From Liolophura sinensis (taxonomy: Eukaryota > Mollusca > Polyplacophora > Chitonida > Chitonidae), in the NCBI RefSeq assembly GCF_032854445.1, contig NC_088297.1:9822163-9886162 (forward strand): a DNA stretch of 64,000 nucleotides. Reading direction: 5' to 3'. Numbering within the stretch: position 1 is the stretch's first letter; the number at the start of each line of letters is the position of its first letter. Position numbers and translations under genes: made by a program. Shown here piece by piece: positions 40,202 to 50,054 of this stretch. The notes under the pieces are model-generated. The model did not search any database, was not told the origin of the DNA, and saw only the letters and a program-made list of their open reading frames with translations.

Positions 40202-40623
40202 CAGCCCCAGCCAATGACATGCTAGAGTACGTCAAAATGAGGTACAAGTCCCCTGCAAGAAACAGCTTTCGTGAGCAGAATCGCGTGCTGGGATATGGTG
40301 GTTATGACACATCACAGAGCGGGATGGGAGACTTTGGTGGCAGTGGCGGGATTGATAACGTCCAGATTCACAGCGTTGTGCCGGGAATGACAGAGATCCC
40401 AGATACCCCGTCCAGCGTGGATGAACACCCACCTAGTTATCGTGCCTCCATGGGCAACTACTACCACCAAGACCGGCACAGCGTTCGAAGCAAAGCCAGC
40501 AACAAATCCAGAACCTCCAAAAAGAACACAGACTATGGTCATCCCCAGGAGCTGCCTTGGGTGCAGATAACACCATCAGAGCACGAGCATGAACTGCCAT
40601 ATCGACAGATCTTTCCTGTGTAA
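40202..40623 (+). CDS. NKAIN: NKAIN alternative terminal exon C (long invertebrate-type tail)
   Basis: Starts with CA, which with the t of exon 20253-20313 gives S, then reads APANDMLEYVKMRYKSPARN and on to a TAA at 40621-40623: 140 residues. The coding total with the constant exons is 912 nt, in frame. The tail is polar and cytoplasmic. It contains a glycine-rich stretch (GDFGGSGG), a PPxY motif (HPPSYR) of the kind bound by WW domains of NEDD4-family ligases, a basic SVRSKASNKSRTSKK segment, and ends IFPV, a possible class II PDZ ligand (F-P-V). The acceptor is a tandem CAGCAG. Codon use is clearly coding compared with flanks. Functions of the motifs are inferred. Confidence 0.93.
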
Positions 40624-41406
40624 CCCCTGATAATCTGATTTGTTCTTCATGGCCTTATATTTGTTGTCCCTCGATCACCATGGATTGTGCCCTTGTTCCA
40701 TGCACATTTAGCACATGTTACCGTGCTCATGGATACATAGCTAGCTTGAACTTGGCGGTACCAAGAAAATGGTGTGCAGCAGTTTGACCTGGGATCCACT
40801 GTCAGTTTTCACAACAACGCGGTGATGTAGAGAGAGATTCCTTGGATTTACTCTGAACAGCAATGTGCTCTGGTATTTGTTTTTTAACTGTGATCAGCTC
40901 CATGCTGGAGTAGTCTTGTTGGTGTTTACCCAGCCGTCGCTTCTCACTCACAAGCATGGTCTAGCATTCAGCACTCTTGTCAGACAGGAGACAATACTGA
41001 GGGCTGTGCATCTGCTTCCTGTCTGACTGGGTGTGCGTGAACTAAACATTCCAAACCACAAACCATGGAAAAACTCCCAGGCGTAAGTGAAAAAAGGCCT
41101 CAAACACGATTTAGTCTTTCAGCAGGTGACTTCTGTGTAAAGAGAAAGTAACTGTGGAATGGCCCAGTATTGAAACTGTATGTGCTTTGTGATGCAGAAG
41201 TAAAAGGTGTTGCACAAGAACAAAAACTTGCCTGGTGAAAACCGAGTGGCTGGTTTGTTACTTGTACAGTGACTGCACTTGTACAGCGATCTTTTTATTC
41301 CCATTGTGCAAAAGCTGTGAGGAACACTTTGTACGCATTCATTCCCTCATCGTCCATGACTCCATTGAATCAATTTGTACTTTTGTCCTTATGTTTTCCT
41401 GTCCTT

Positions 41407-41407
<1 letters not shown>

Positions 41408-41442
<35 letters not shown>
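41408..41442. repeat. AT dinucleotide microsatellite
   Basis: About 17 uninterrupted AT units after TCCTTT. Reads as alternating I-Y in one frame of each open frame that crosses it. Confidence 0.95.
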
Positions 41443-41445
<3 letters not shown>

Positions 41446-44400
41446 ATCATGGCAAAAAATGAGACCTTTTTTATATACTCACGCTCAAGAATTTTTTTTA
41501 TCCCTTTTTGCAGGACGTTTTCAGTTTTTGTCATCCTCCATATTCATTATAATCGTGTCTATAATGTGCTTTCCAAAGTGGATTTATCACAGCACCTACA
41601 GACTTGTATACATTTCTATATACATTTTTGTGCCGTACAGTGCGCATTATCAGAGTATAGACTGGTTGTTTTGAACGTTTGGCTATCAACTGTACCGTAT
41701 CAACAGATTACTCTCTTACTAGGAGATTGTTTCCATGACACCTGATCATCAGAGCATGGTCGTTGATTCTGGGGGTGCCAAGTTGTTAACATGGTGCTTT
41801 CTTCATGTGCATGTATAGATCTTCTACATGCTTTAGTGGGCATATGGAGAAATCATTTAATTATATCATAGTTTTCGTGAATCATTTCTCCTCTACATTT
41901 TAATTACAGCCAGCAGTTTGGTTTGTGTGAGAGCGTGCTCTGATGTACAGTTCACCCACTGACCTTTCCAATTAACGGCCATTTACGTAGGATTTTTTTT
42001 CTTCCTTTAAACGTGTAGATGAAGATTAATTATGAGGTCAGTCCTTTATTTTATGGTGTTAAAGTACTACATGTACGTGTACATATGTAAGACACACTTT
42101 CAAAGCAAGTGCTTGTATTGGTGTGGTTTTAAGTCTTGCATTAATCAGTATGCATTTTATGTTAGCCCATGCAGTTTTGTTGTCTTCCAGCTACATGCAC
42201 ATTTATATAAAAAAAAAGACTTCAATTAGATGACAGTAAATGATTTAAAATTTCACCCCCAAAATGTGGATTTTTAGAGGCCAATAATATTACTTTTGTT
42301 GCTGAAGCTGACATTTTCCCAGTGTAATATCATCCTACCTTTCATACAAATATAGATTAAGGCTTTTCATAAGATCGTTAGAACTCTCAGTATGCTGAGA
42401 AATTTTTAAAAAGTCAGAATTTGATATTATTTGCGGTAATACATGTGCTTCTACATTATTAGTATTTCAAAGTTCATACATGGAAACAATGGTTTAATGG
42501 CTTCTTCGCTAATGACCTGTAGGTACGCATGTACATGAATACTGACCAATGCATGCCTTTTGTTTCACATGCAACATTTTGTTTGCTGGGTCAGCTTTCT
42601 TAGAATATCTGTTCTAAATAAGATGTTTACTGAACTGGTTAATAAGCAAGGATCTCTGCACCGTATGACTACCAGCTTGTTGAGTGGGTATCATTACTTC
42701 ATCCCTTTCTTTGGGTGTAAAGAGGCCTTTATAGTTTCATTCGTCATCAGATGTTTTTTCCCACAAGTCAGAAATGCCAGCAGTGTTTAGTCAAGTGTAG
42801 TAATTAGATGCATAGGCCTAAAGCTTGCTACACTGTGGTGTTGTTTATTGTTCTGTTAAACATTTTTTTTTTTCAACCCTGACTTTAGAGGGGTTTTTTT
42901 TGTGAAGTACATGTACAATATGTCTTTGTACAATTGACACACCACTCTGTCATCAAACCTGGATAAACCGACTGATATGGGACATCAGCTGTAGGGAATT
43001 TTATCAGAACATCTGACCTTTTTAACTTCAGGTTTATGAATTGTGGTGACCTTGCAACAACATCGGCTGTGTCTTTTTGTCGACAGATAACTGGGAGAAA
43101 AGTCCTGCTTGCTATGTACATAAACCCTGTCAACTATGATCAACATTCTTTTCCCATTGTGAGAATTGAAAAGAGGCAAAGAAGAAAAAAAAAATTACAT
43201 TTTCACCAGAATTATTAATTGGATCTTTTTGTTGGTTGTTTTTTCCATCCCCAATTTCTTTGTCAGTTCTTTTGTTTGGTTGAAGGTTATTGGCTTTCTC
43301 AAGCCTGTGTAACGTAGTACAGTATATGATCTTGGTATACAGTATACAGTATTTGCATCTACATGTATTCGGCCCACTTCAGCATTCACCTTAAGATTTG
43401 TACAACAGAAAACTGGACACATTATGTGTTGACAATCAGAATGCATTCTAACCAACAGCTTACATTATTCACAATCCCTGCCTTGATATACACGTAAGTA
43501 CACACACATATGTACCAGTTCTTTTGTACCCAGTTTTAATACTTGAAAAGTAATAGACCCTACATGTAAATATATAAGATATATGAATGTATTCTGGCAG
43601 TGTAGCATTCTCAGATCACCCAAGGTACATTGCCAAAGTTTCTGAAACAGTCAAGATAAAATCTAACACAACAATACTGGTACGTGCATACCTGAATACC
43701 TGCCACTTGATAAGCAAATCTTCAGCATGGTCATCGACGTGCTGATGGGGAGCTAATGGTCATGTTTTTAGTGGTCACTAAATCGGCTGGCCCAAATGTG
43801 CCCAGTTACACGTGGTTTTGACTTTACAGTTTACCTGCATTACTACTGAGAATTGGATCTGTTATTTGTATCAGAATTTTGTGGTACTATTGAGAAATAC
43901 CAATGGCAAAGGCATTGTAAAGCAGACATGCTGGGGAAAAAATTACCTGCACACAGGTTCAGAGAAATTGCCTATAATATATATGTATATCATTGCTTGT
44001 ATTGAAATCTTGAAACTAGTTTTTCCTTTATTCATTTTATTGAAATTCCTTTAGTACTTTCTAATCCTGAAATTTTTTTTCCATTTCAATTGACAACGGA
44101 TTAGCAAAGTTAAAATTAAGTTTCATCGAATCTGAAGTAAATGATTGATCAACACGGTGGCTGTGAGAAAGCAGAGATATGCTTGTGGTTTTTGGTGCAG
44201 TTACGAAAAATCTGTCTAGATGATGCTATTCTTGTCTTTAAATTTAGACTTACAATATAATAACTCCTACATGCATATTCAACCGACAACACTACTTCTT
44301 TGTGGCCTTATCAGTAAGATGGAGAGTTCACTTTCCCTCAAGAGCGTGCTCAAATCTTTACACACAATGAACCTACAGTGTCAGCTTAGTCAGGGGATCA

Positions 44401-45012
44401 TTTAAGTCTGACGTAATTGATGATTATGGGCTATCAGTGGGAAGCAAGACAGGACTTGTCAGGTGTGTCAAAGTGTAGTTGTTGTCTCCCCTTACAACGG
44501 CCACCTGTTAAAGCAATTGCAGGAAATGACCTAAAATATCAACCATGACTTGAGTTGCACATTTTCCTGATTCACAGAAATCTGTTGGTCTTAGAAAGTT
44601 GTTTTGAGGTTTGTTTGGAAAGTGGGATGATATTGTATTGGTAAAATATTAGGAACTTTCCTGCCTCATATTTTTTTTACTTTTAGTGTGGAGTCATGAA
44701 GGCCACAATGTTTAGTATTATTAGTTTTGGGGGTGTTTTTTTTTTTTTTTTTTTAACTACCTAAAATCATAGGTAACCATGTCATTTATCAACATTAAGA
44801 TTACAGCACTGGGCCAACACATAAAGATTAAGGGGTGGAAAACCATTGTTATTTTTCACACGAGTTCATTTTTCTATGTGCCTAAAAATTGCTTTCATTA
44901 TATAACATGCATGATATTTGAACAAACCTAAGTTCATCGTGCACAGCAGGCTTTCAGCATTAATTGATTATTTGGTTGTGTACACTTGAGAGCTTTCACC
45001 CAGACTTCATTG

Positions 45013-45228
45013 ATACTGTAATTCTTCAACCTTTTCGCGTGTTTGCAAAGTGTTTATTCCAGCATATTCTGAAGGGTGATAAAAAGTCATACTTGATCAA
45101 ATTTTATTTGGCCCAGAAACTGGCCAAACCAAGGAATGTAGTTTTGTCTCTATAATCAAGTTAAAAATGTGCATAAATTTTACTGAGAGTTGATCTTACA
45201 TATGCGTAAAGGTTGAGGAATTAGGGTA
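45013..45228 (+). mobile_element. MITE1 copy d, complete reference copy
   Basis: 216 bp with matching ends TACTGTAATTCTTCAACCTT (left) and AAGGTTGAGGAATTAGGGTA (right), a terminal inverted repeat of about 27 nt with few mismatches. Both ends are TA, consistent with TA target choice. The inside is AT-rich and non-coding. This copy best defines the family. Confidence 0.85.
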
Positions 45229-45811
45229 ACATAATTTGCACTCCATTCTCAAGCGCAGGCATGCCTTATTTCTGGTTATGCACTCAATCTAATCGCTCTG
45301 ACATCATAACTCCATAAACTAGGCCAGAGATCAGACCACTCTCTTTCACATGTGGAAAACTTTTATTATTGTTATATTTCATTGTTATACAATTCAGCGA
45401 ATGAAGTGATACTGTATAATATTATGTTTGCCTAACCAGTTTTGTAAGCTGTGTTGATAGGTGTAAATATTTGGGCCCTGTTAGTAAATTACCGAGCCAC
45501 CATTTAAAATATGTCCATATATTGCAGGGTCTACCATGAGGTTGACAAGTGTGATTATGTCTTTTGTTGGTAGTTCCCGTTACCCTTTCAATTTATACTA
45601 TTGTACATGTCACCAAAGTCAAATGTTCCTGTACAAACATTAATAAAACATGTATCAAATGATTAATACAGTTTTTTGTAGTTGTCTTCTTTTACTTGGT
45701 CACTTAGTTAGCTATATTGTAATTTATGCAAGCTTATAGCCACCTGGGCTCCAACTGTTCAAGACAAACTTTTTTTTAGTTTGTGGTTTGGTTTCCTAAG
45801 CACACATCAAA

Positions 45812-45930
45812 CAAATACTTATTTATTTGATTGGAGTTTTACACTGTACTCAGGAATATTTCACTGATATGACAGCATTATAGTAGACAGAGTAAACATG
45901 CAGAGCTTGGGGAAAACCTATGACCATTCG
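45812..45930 (-). mobile_element. SINE family 1 fragment, minus strand
   Basis: Reads ATTTATTTGATTGGAGTTTT, ACACTGTACTCAGGAATATT and TCACTGATATGACAGCATTA, the reverse complement of the family 1 tail, then a degraded central part (GGGGAAAACCTATGACCATT). The head is missing. Confidence 0.7.
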
Positions 45931-46454
45931 TAAAACAAATTATAAATCAAACCAATTGAATGTCATTTAATGGCCAACTTGCTGCCATAATACATGTATA
46001 AATGAAACAGAGTTGGGTGTCCTGTCTGTGTTGGTGACATGGGTGTTCAGTGAGGCAGCACTAAACCAACGTCTGCAAAAACATCCTGACTGAAAGTGGC
46101 CGTGGTCACCAGCTGCTGTGTCAGTAAAGCCAGTTGTGTTGTCTTATGTACATGTGCATTAGTTGAAAACCACTTGTATTCCCACCAATATAGCATTGAA
46201 TTTTCTACATGTACGTCACACGTATGCTTTGAAAGTTTGTCGTTGTTTACCTGGGGAATACCAGGTTCCTCCACGCAGTAAGCTGACCCCAACGGTTTAA
46301 ATGAATATATCTGGCCTAAACTGGGAGACTGTAGCTCTAAGCACTGCTGGCCATGAAGACAAATGACAAAAACAGGCAGGGTTCCAGGGTTGAGCACTGA
46401 AGCCCCCGATCACGAAACAGAGCATAACTGGCCAATTACTTGAAATTTGTTTGT

Positions 46455-46615
46455 TTATTTCATTGGTATTTTAATATTTCACATATATGGCCAACATTAT
46501 GGTGGGAGGAAATCCATCCGCAGGTTGCTGGCAGACCTTCCCACGTATGGCTGGAGAGGAAGCCAGCATGGGCTGGACTTGAACTCACAGCGACCGAATT
46601 GGTTACAGGCTCCTA
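46455..46615 (-). mobile_element. SINE family 1 fragment, minus strand
   Basis: Contains TTATGGTGGGAGGAAATCCA, TCCGCAGGTTGCTGGCAGAC, CTTCCCACGTATGGCTGGAG and CTGGACTTGAACTCACAGCG (B-box complement). The tail is degraded, the A-box end is lost, and part of the centre is deleted. Confidence 0.85.
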
Positions 46616-47158
46616 GATCAACTGTAGAAGGTTGGTGTATACCACTGGCACTCCAGTTTCCTGCATCAATACTATACCAATTCTGTCTTTTCTGAAGTCA
46701 GCAGGATCTGGTCAGTGATTTAAGCTTATAGCCACTACGGCAGTGAAAGCCGAGTGCAGTCTTACGTGCGCTGCTTCGTACACGCAGGGGGCTTTATAAT
46801 GTCCAATAAAAAAAACTGCAATTAAACCGAATTAGAGTTTCCGGCTCTAAAGGCCTACCTAAAATACCGGTAGTTAAAATGAATGTTATTTGAATACAAA
46901 GTATTCTATGGTATCATTTATTGTTGAAAGTAAATCAAAGTCAAGTTGAGCTCATCCTGTCTAAAGAGGGCTCAACTAATCATTGAGCTACATGAAGCTG
47001 CATGTAGGTTCAGTTTTGGATTTTCTTTATTTAACATAATTTAAAGAAGAAAAACAGAAAAGGCAGGTGAGTGGGGGGAAAATGTCACACCTGATACTCG
47101 CATCGAACAGATAAAAAAATTTTACATTCTCATTTAAAGTAGCCTATGGAGCCTCTTC

Positions 47159-47226
47159 TGACGTCACCGGATGTGGGGGTATTCTCCACCAAATGAAAAG
47201 AAAGTAGTGCAATAAAATGGCGGCGC
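47159..47226 (+). promoter_or_regulatory. CCDC43 core promoter motifs (CRE, ETS-like, YY1-like)
   Basis: A perfect CRE (TGACGTCA, 47159-47166) lies about 50 bp before the start codon. It is followed by CCGGATGTG, close to an ETS site. AAAATGGCGGCGCC at 47213-47226 matches the YY1 consensus (AAGATGGCGGC) and includes the ATG itself, a placement common in TATA-less housekeeping promoters. No TATA box is evident at the expected place. Binding is inferred from motif only. Confidence 0.6.
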
Positions 47227-47387
47227 CCATGAAAACGTTGGAGGATTGGTTATCCGACCGCCTGTTAGCCGCCAATCCTGATGTCGACCTTGAAATATTT
47301 GTTCCGTACGTGACAGGTATCTTAGACACAGATACTTCGACGGAAGACAAGAGAGAATCTTTGGAAGAGGTGCTGGAGCAAGTGGTG
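47217..47387 (+). CDS. CCDC43: CCDC43 exon 1 (start)
   Basis: A 171-nt first coding exon, 57 residues, beginning MAAPMKTLEDWLSDRLLAAN, donor GTATGT. Human CCDC43 also starts MAAP and has a WLDGRLEALGV-type motif followed by an ILGILQ segment; here DWLSDRL and YVTGILDTDTS align (human recalled). The N-terminal region is helical and has been described as a PWI-like fold. The start is chosen because it is the first ATG after the promoter motifs and matches family N-termini. The five exons total 660 nt, giving 219 residues against about 224 in human. CCDC43 is widely conserved, with no well-defined biochemical role. The gene lies about 1.6 kb after the last candidate NKAIN polyadenylation signal, same strand. 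Confidence 0.93.
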
Positions 47388-48773
47388 GTATGTTACCTGA
47401 CAGTTTTGTGGACATAACGATGTTTGGCATTATGGAATACCCTGATTTCGTTATATTTGTATTTAAGCGCTCAACAGCGGTATTCACCTAGATTTGTAGT
47501 TTGTTTCTTTCGTGACAACATTGAAATGAGAATACAACACCGTCGTAGACACACAAAAACCAAACTAAATATAGCCTGATGAATTAGAGATTGTATTTTA
47601 ATCATACAACGTCAGACAAGCCCATTCCCAAAACCCAGTCGGAGTGTGCTCTATATTCACCTGCTTGCCTTTCCCAAACATATTGTGGCCGTCAATAAAA
47701 TGATGCCGGTTGAGTGTCACCATGGTATCTTGGGCCCATGCTGCCAAGGAGATAACTGATGGCTTGCAATAAATCGACGGACGGAAAGATAATGAGCATT
47801 CAATGGATAACTTTTGTCTTACAAGCCATGAGAAACTGCCATGACAGCTGTATTTGGTGTAGTAGGAGCATGCTTTAATGTTGGTTTGGGGCCATCCCTG
47901 GCTGAAGTATTCTCAAACTACCTTGGTATGTGCATGATAAGATAAAATTCATCTGCAGGTGCTAACTGTTGAACTAAAGTACAATCCTCTCAGTTAGGGA
48001 TTGCCAATAAGTGACATTCGCATTTTGGGATATGTGCCACTAAACTCGCCACAACAGAGCAGCGGTGATTAAATTAGCACCCATTTGCAGGCAGTGGGGT
48101 TTGAAATTTCTGCTTTTCACGGCCAATAAAACTGCAAACTTTCTAAGTAACACTTTTTACTTGGTATTTTCATTTTCTCCTTTGTTTTTACTATAAGTTA
48201 CCACCAATGGGGACATGATTTCCAATGTAGAATTCCAGTGAAACAGATATTTAATATAGTAAGCATGCTGCCGCTAGGTTAGAACATAGGCTGTTGAGTG
48301 AAAATTAGCACCCAGCTCCCGTGTAATGCGAGATCCCGCAACATTTCTGTTAAAAAAATGGTGGCCTTCTGAAATACGAAAGTGATTTAGTGAAAAAAAT
48401 GGCGCTGGGAAAAAGGCTGGCCAGTTTGATGTGCGAACATATGTGGTGCTACCTTCCACCTTGAAACAATCACAAGTCCCTGATTTGATGAAATATCCTT
48501 GATTTTAATGGACAAGTGTAGTGCACAAGTCCATGTTGTCGCAGTTGAAACTTGAACAAAGCTACTTGCTGCTGTTTTACAAGAATTTAACAGAGCCTTT
48601 GTTAACTTCCTTGAACTTGCTAGCTGCTTTCATGGCTGAAACACATTTTTTGACACTTTGTTTACGAGTCTAAAATATGACTTATTTGACCATAAATGTA
48701 TACATAGGCGACATTGTTAACTTGTGTACAAATACATGCAGACTTTAAATCATATTATGTCTCTGTAAATCAG
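47388..48773 (+). other. CCDC43 intron 1
   Basis: 1386 bp, GTATGT to AAATCAG. It contains the inverted copy of the dispersed repeat R3 at about 48095-48450. No other feature recognised. Confidence 0.85.
48095..48450 (-). repeat. Dispersed repeat R3, copy 2 (inverted relative to copy 1)
   Basis: Reverse-complement match to 28010-28345. Matching blocks are CACGGCCAATAAAACTGC, ACCAATGGGGACATGATTTC, GAAACAGATATTTAATATAG, CTCCCGTGTAATGCGAGATC and GAAATACGAAAGTGATTTAG. It lies in CCDC43 intron 1. Confidence 0.7.
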
Positions 48774-48846
48774 GAGTCCTCCCAGGCTGAACTATGTGCA
48801 GAAATCATCAGAGAATGGGAGAAGAGAAATACAGCCACTGCTAAAG
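48774..48846 (+). CDS. CCDC43: CCDC43 exon 2
   Basis: A 73-nt exon after AAATCAG with donor GTATTG. It encodes ESSQAELCAEIIREWEKRNT plus ATAK and one leftover base (phase 1), corresponding to the ICKEIVERWSE segment of the human protein (recalled). It completes the N-terminal helical region. The leftover g joins AT of the next exon to give D. Confidence 0.9.
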
Positions 48847-49314
48847 GTATTGTCTACACGACACAAATAACAGTGTAAGGGGAGACAACTTCTGTCAGTG
48901 AGGACACACCATGGCTATACCAGCGTTTTGCAAGATATGTACATGAATCTGGTTGTGTACATTTCAAAATTTGCGTTCATTATATTTATCACTTTGTTTT
49001 TCCGGTTGTCACATGACAGATTTGCCATGCTACTCTAAATGACCTGCTGTGGTTACAGGTGGAACAAATTTCTGCCTACATATATATCACAAACCGCTTA
49101 ACTCTTTTCTTTATTCGTTCACATTTATATGATTGTATTTCTTGTAGAACTAACCACACTAACAGGAAATTGGAATATGCCCTACTTGTAAATACATGAG
49201 ATTTTAGACACTGAAAATGTGAACCTGATTCCGAAAGACTTAGCAGTGATCAAGCTCCCCAGTACTGACTGATAAGGGCAGTATGTTATTTAACAGATAT
49301 ACCCCATGTTTTAG

Positions 49315-49468
49315 ATCAGACGTCCGGCACAGAGAAACGGGACCTGAAGCTCTCTGACATGATGGGTCAGACAAACATAGCTGTGGTTAAACCTCGGGTA
49401 CTGACTGATGAAGAAAAAGCCAGGAAAGCGGCCATCATTGCTCAGTATGACCATCTGTCAGATGGAGA
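49315..49468 (+). CDS. CCDC43: CCDC43 exon 3, ending at a U12-type donor
   Basis: A 154-nt exon after CATGTTTTAG. It encodes DQTSGTEKRDLKLSDMMGQT, then NIAVVKPRVLTDEEKARKAA and IIAQYDHLSDGE. Human has IVVKPRMVSEEEKQRKAALL then AQYADVTDEEDE (recalled), so the match is strong. No usable GT donor exists at the end of the homology. Instead the exon stops after GATGGAGA, at ATATCCTTT, the consensus 5' splice site of AT-AC U12 introns. It ends in phase 2 (GA), completed by G from the next exon to give E. Reading on without splicing ends at a stop 26 codons after SDGE begins to diverge, inside SINE-like sequence. Confidence 0.93.
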
Positions 49469-49983
49469 ATATCCTTTCTATGCTCAACACGTTGTCAGAG
49501 AGCTGAAAGACATATGTGGGAGAGTCTGACAGCAACCTGCGGATGATCGTGGGTTGGCAGTTTTATAACATTGCACTGCTGCACATTCACTTACCTGTCT
49601 CACAACATGTCAGAATTTTGACATATTTAAGACACAGAAGGATTACCTGCCTGCCCATATTAGGCTATAAAGGGAGGCTACTCTGCTATTGTGACATTTT
49701 AAGTGAAAAGAAGATCCAGTATTCCTTCAGCTGACTTTCAGACATACAAGTTGAGACTTTATTATTATTATTGGGGATATCAAATTATGTGTTTGGCCTA
49801 CCATTGAAAAATGGATGTTACAAATCAATCACTGTTTTTGAATATCACAATAGGCTGTAGTTATTTTTTTCTTTAAAATATTCTTGAGTACTGCAAAAAA
49901 CACCAATCAAATAAATCAGTGAAGTCACTCCCACTGTAACAGTATTTCATCCAGCGATGGTTATCTCCCTTGACAAACCTCAC
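49469..49983 (+). other. CCDC43 intron 3: U12-type AT-AC intron
   Basis: Begins ATATCCTTTC and ends CCTCAC. The branch-point-like TCCCTTGAC (A at 49973) lies 10 nt before the intron end, inside the short window required by the minor spliceosome, and fits the TTCCTTRAC consensus closely. There is no polypyrimidine tract-AG at the exon boundary. The AT and AC ends restore the reading frame exactly. The intron is 515 bp and carries SINE family 1 debris at 49513-49556 and 49870-49919. Confidence 0.88.
49513..49919 (+). mobile_element. SINE family 1 remnants inside the U12 intron
   Basis: The central-domain piece TGTGGGAGAGTCTGACAGCA and CCTGCGGATGATCGTGGGTT lies at 49513-49556. The tail piece AATATTCTTGAGTACTGCAA and CACCAATCAAATAAATCAG lies at 49876-49919. 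About 320 bp of unrelated sequence separates them, so either a later insertion split the SINE or the middle was replaced. Confidence 0.75.
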
Positions 49984-50054
49984 GGAGGAAGACACAGAAG
50001 AAGATGGGGCCAAAGCTGTGAAAGGAGCTCCACAAGGGGGCGCTAGCAGTGACG
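49984..50054 (+). CDS. CCDC43: CCDC43 exon 4, starting after an AC acceptor
   Basis: A 71-nt exon that begins G-GAG-GAA-GAC right after CCTCAC and ends at the U2-type donor GTAATT. It encodes the acidic linker EEDTEEDGAKAVKGAPQGGA followed by SSD and a leftover g (phase 1). With exon 3 it gives SDGEEEDTEED, matching the acidic VTDEEDEADEKDD linker of human (recalled). A GT-AG alternative using CATCCAG at about 49954 would add WLSPLTNLT, which is not family-like. Confidence 0.88.

Larger units (their letters stand above)
40624..45660 (+). other. Probable 3' UTR of NKAIN isoform C
   Basis: No further coding exon is seen after the TAA. The first clear AATAAA lies at 45642-45647, so a UTR of up to 5 kb is possible but unproven. 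The stretch carries an AT dinucleotide run (41408-41442), a T20 run near 44735-44754 and a MITE1 copy at 45013-45228. The 158-residue open frame at 41269-41745 passes through the AT run (YIYIYI) and is not a gene. Confidence 0.4.

Noticed and set aside
41269-41745. 158-residue open frame
   Set aside because: It crosses an AT microsatellite and lies in the probable NKAIN 3' UTR; no family resemblance.
46047-46397. 116-residue minus-strand open frame
   Set aside because: No similarity I recognise, no splice sites of note, and it ends next to a SINE fragment.
49954-50054. GT-AG version of CCDC43 exon 4 starting after CATCCAG
   Set aside because: No matching in-phase GT donor exists at the end of exon 3, and the extra residues are not family-like; the AT-AC join explains both sides.
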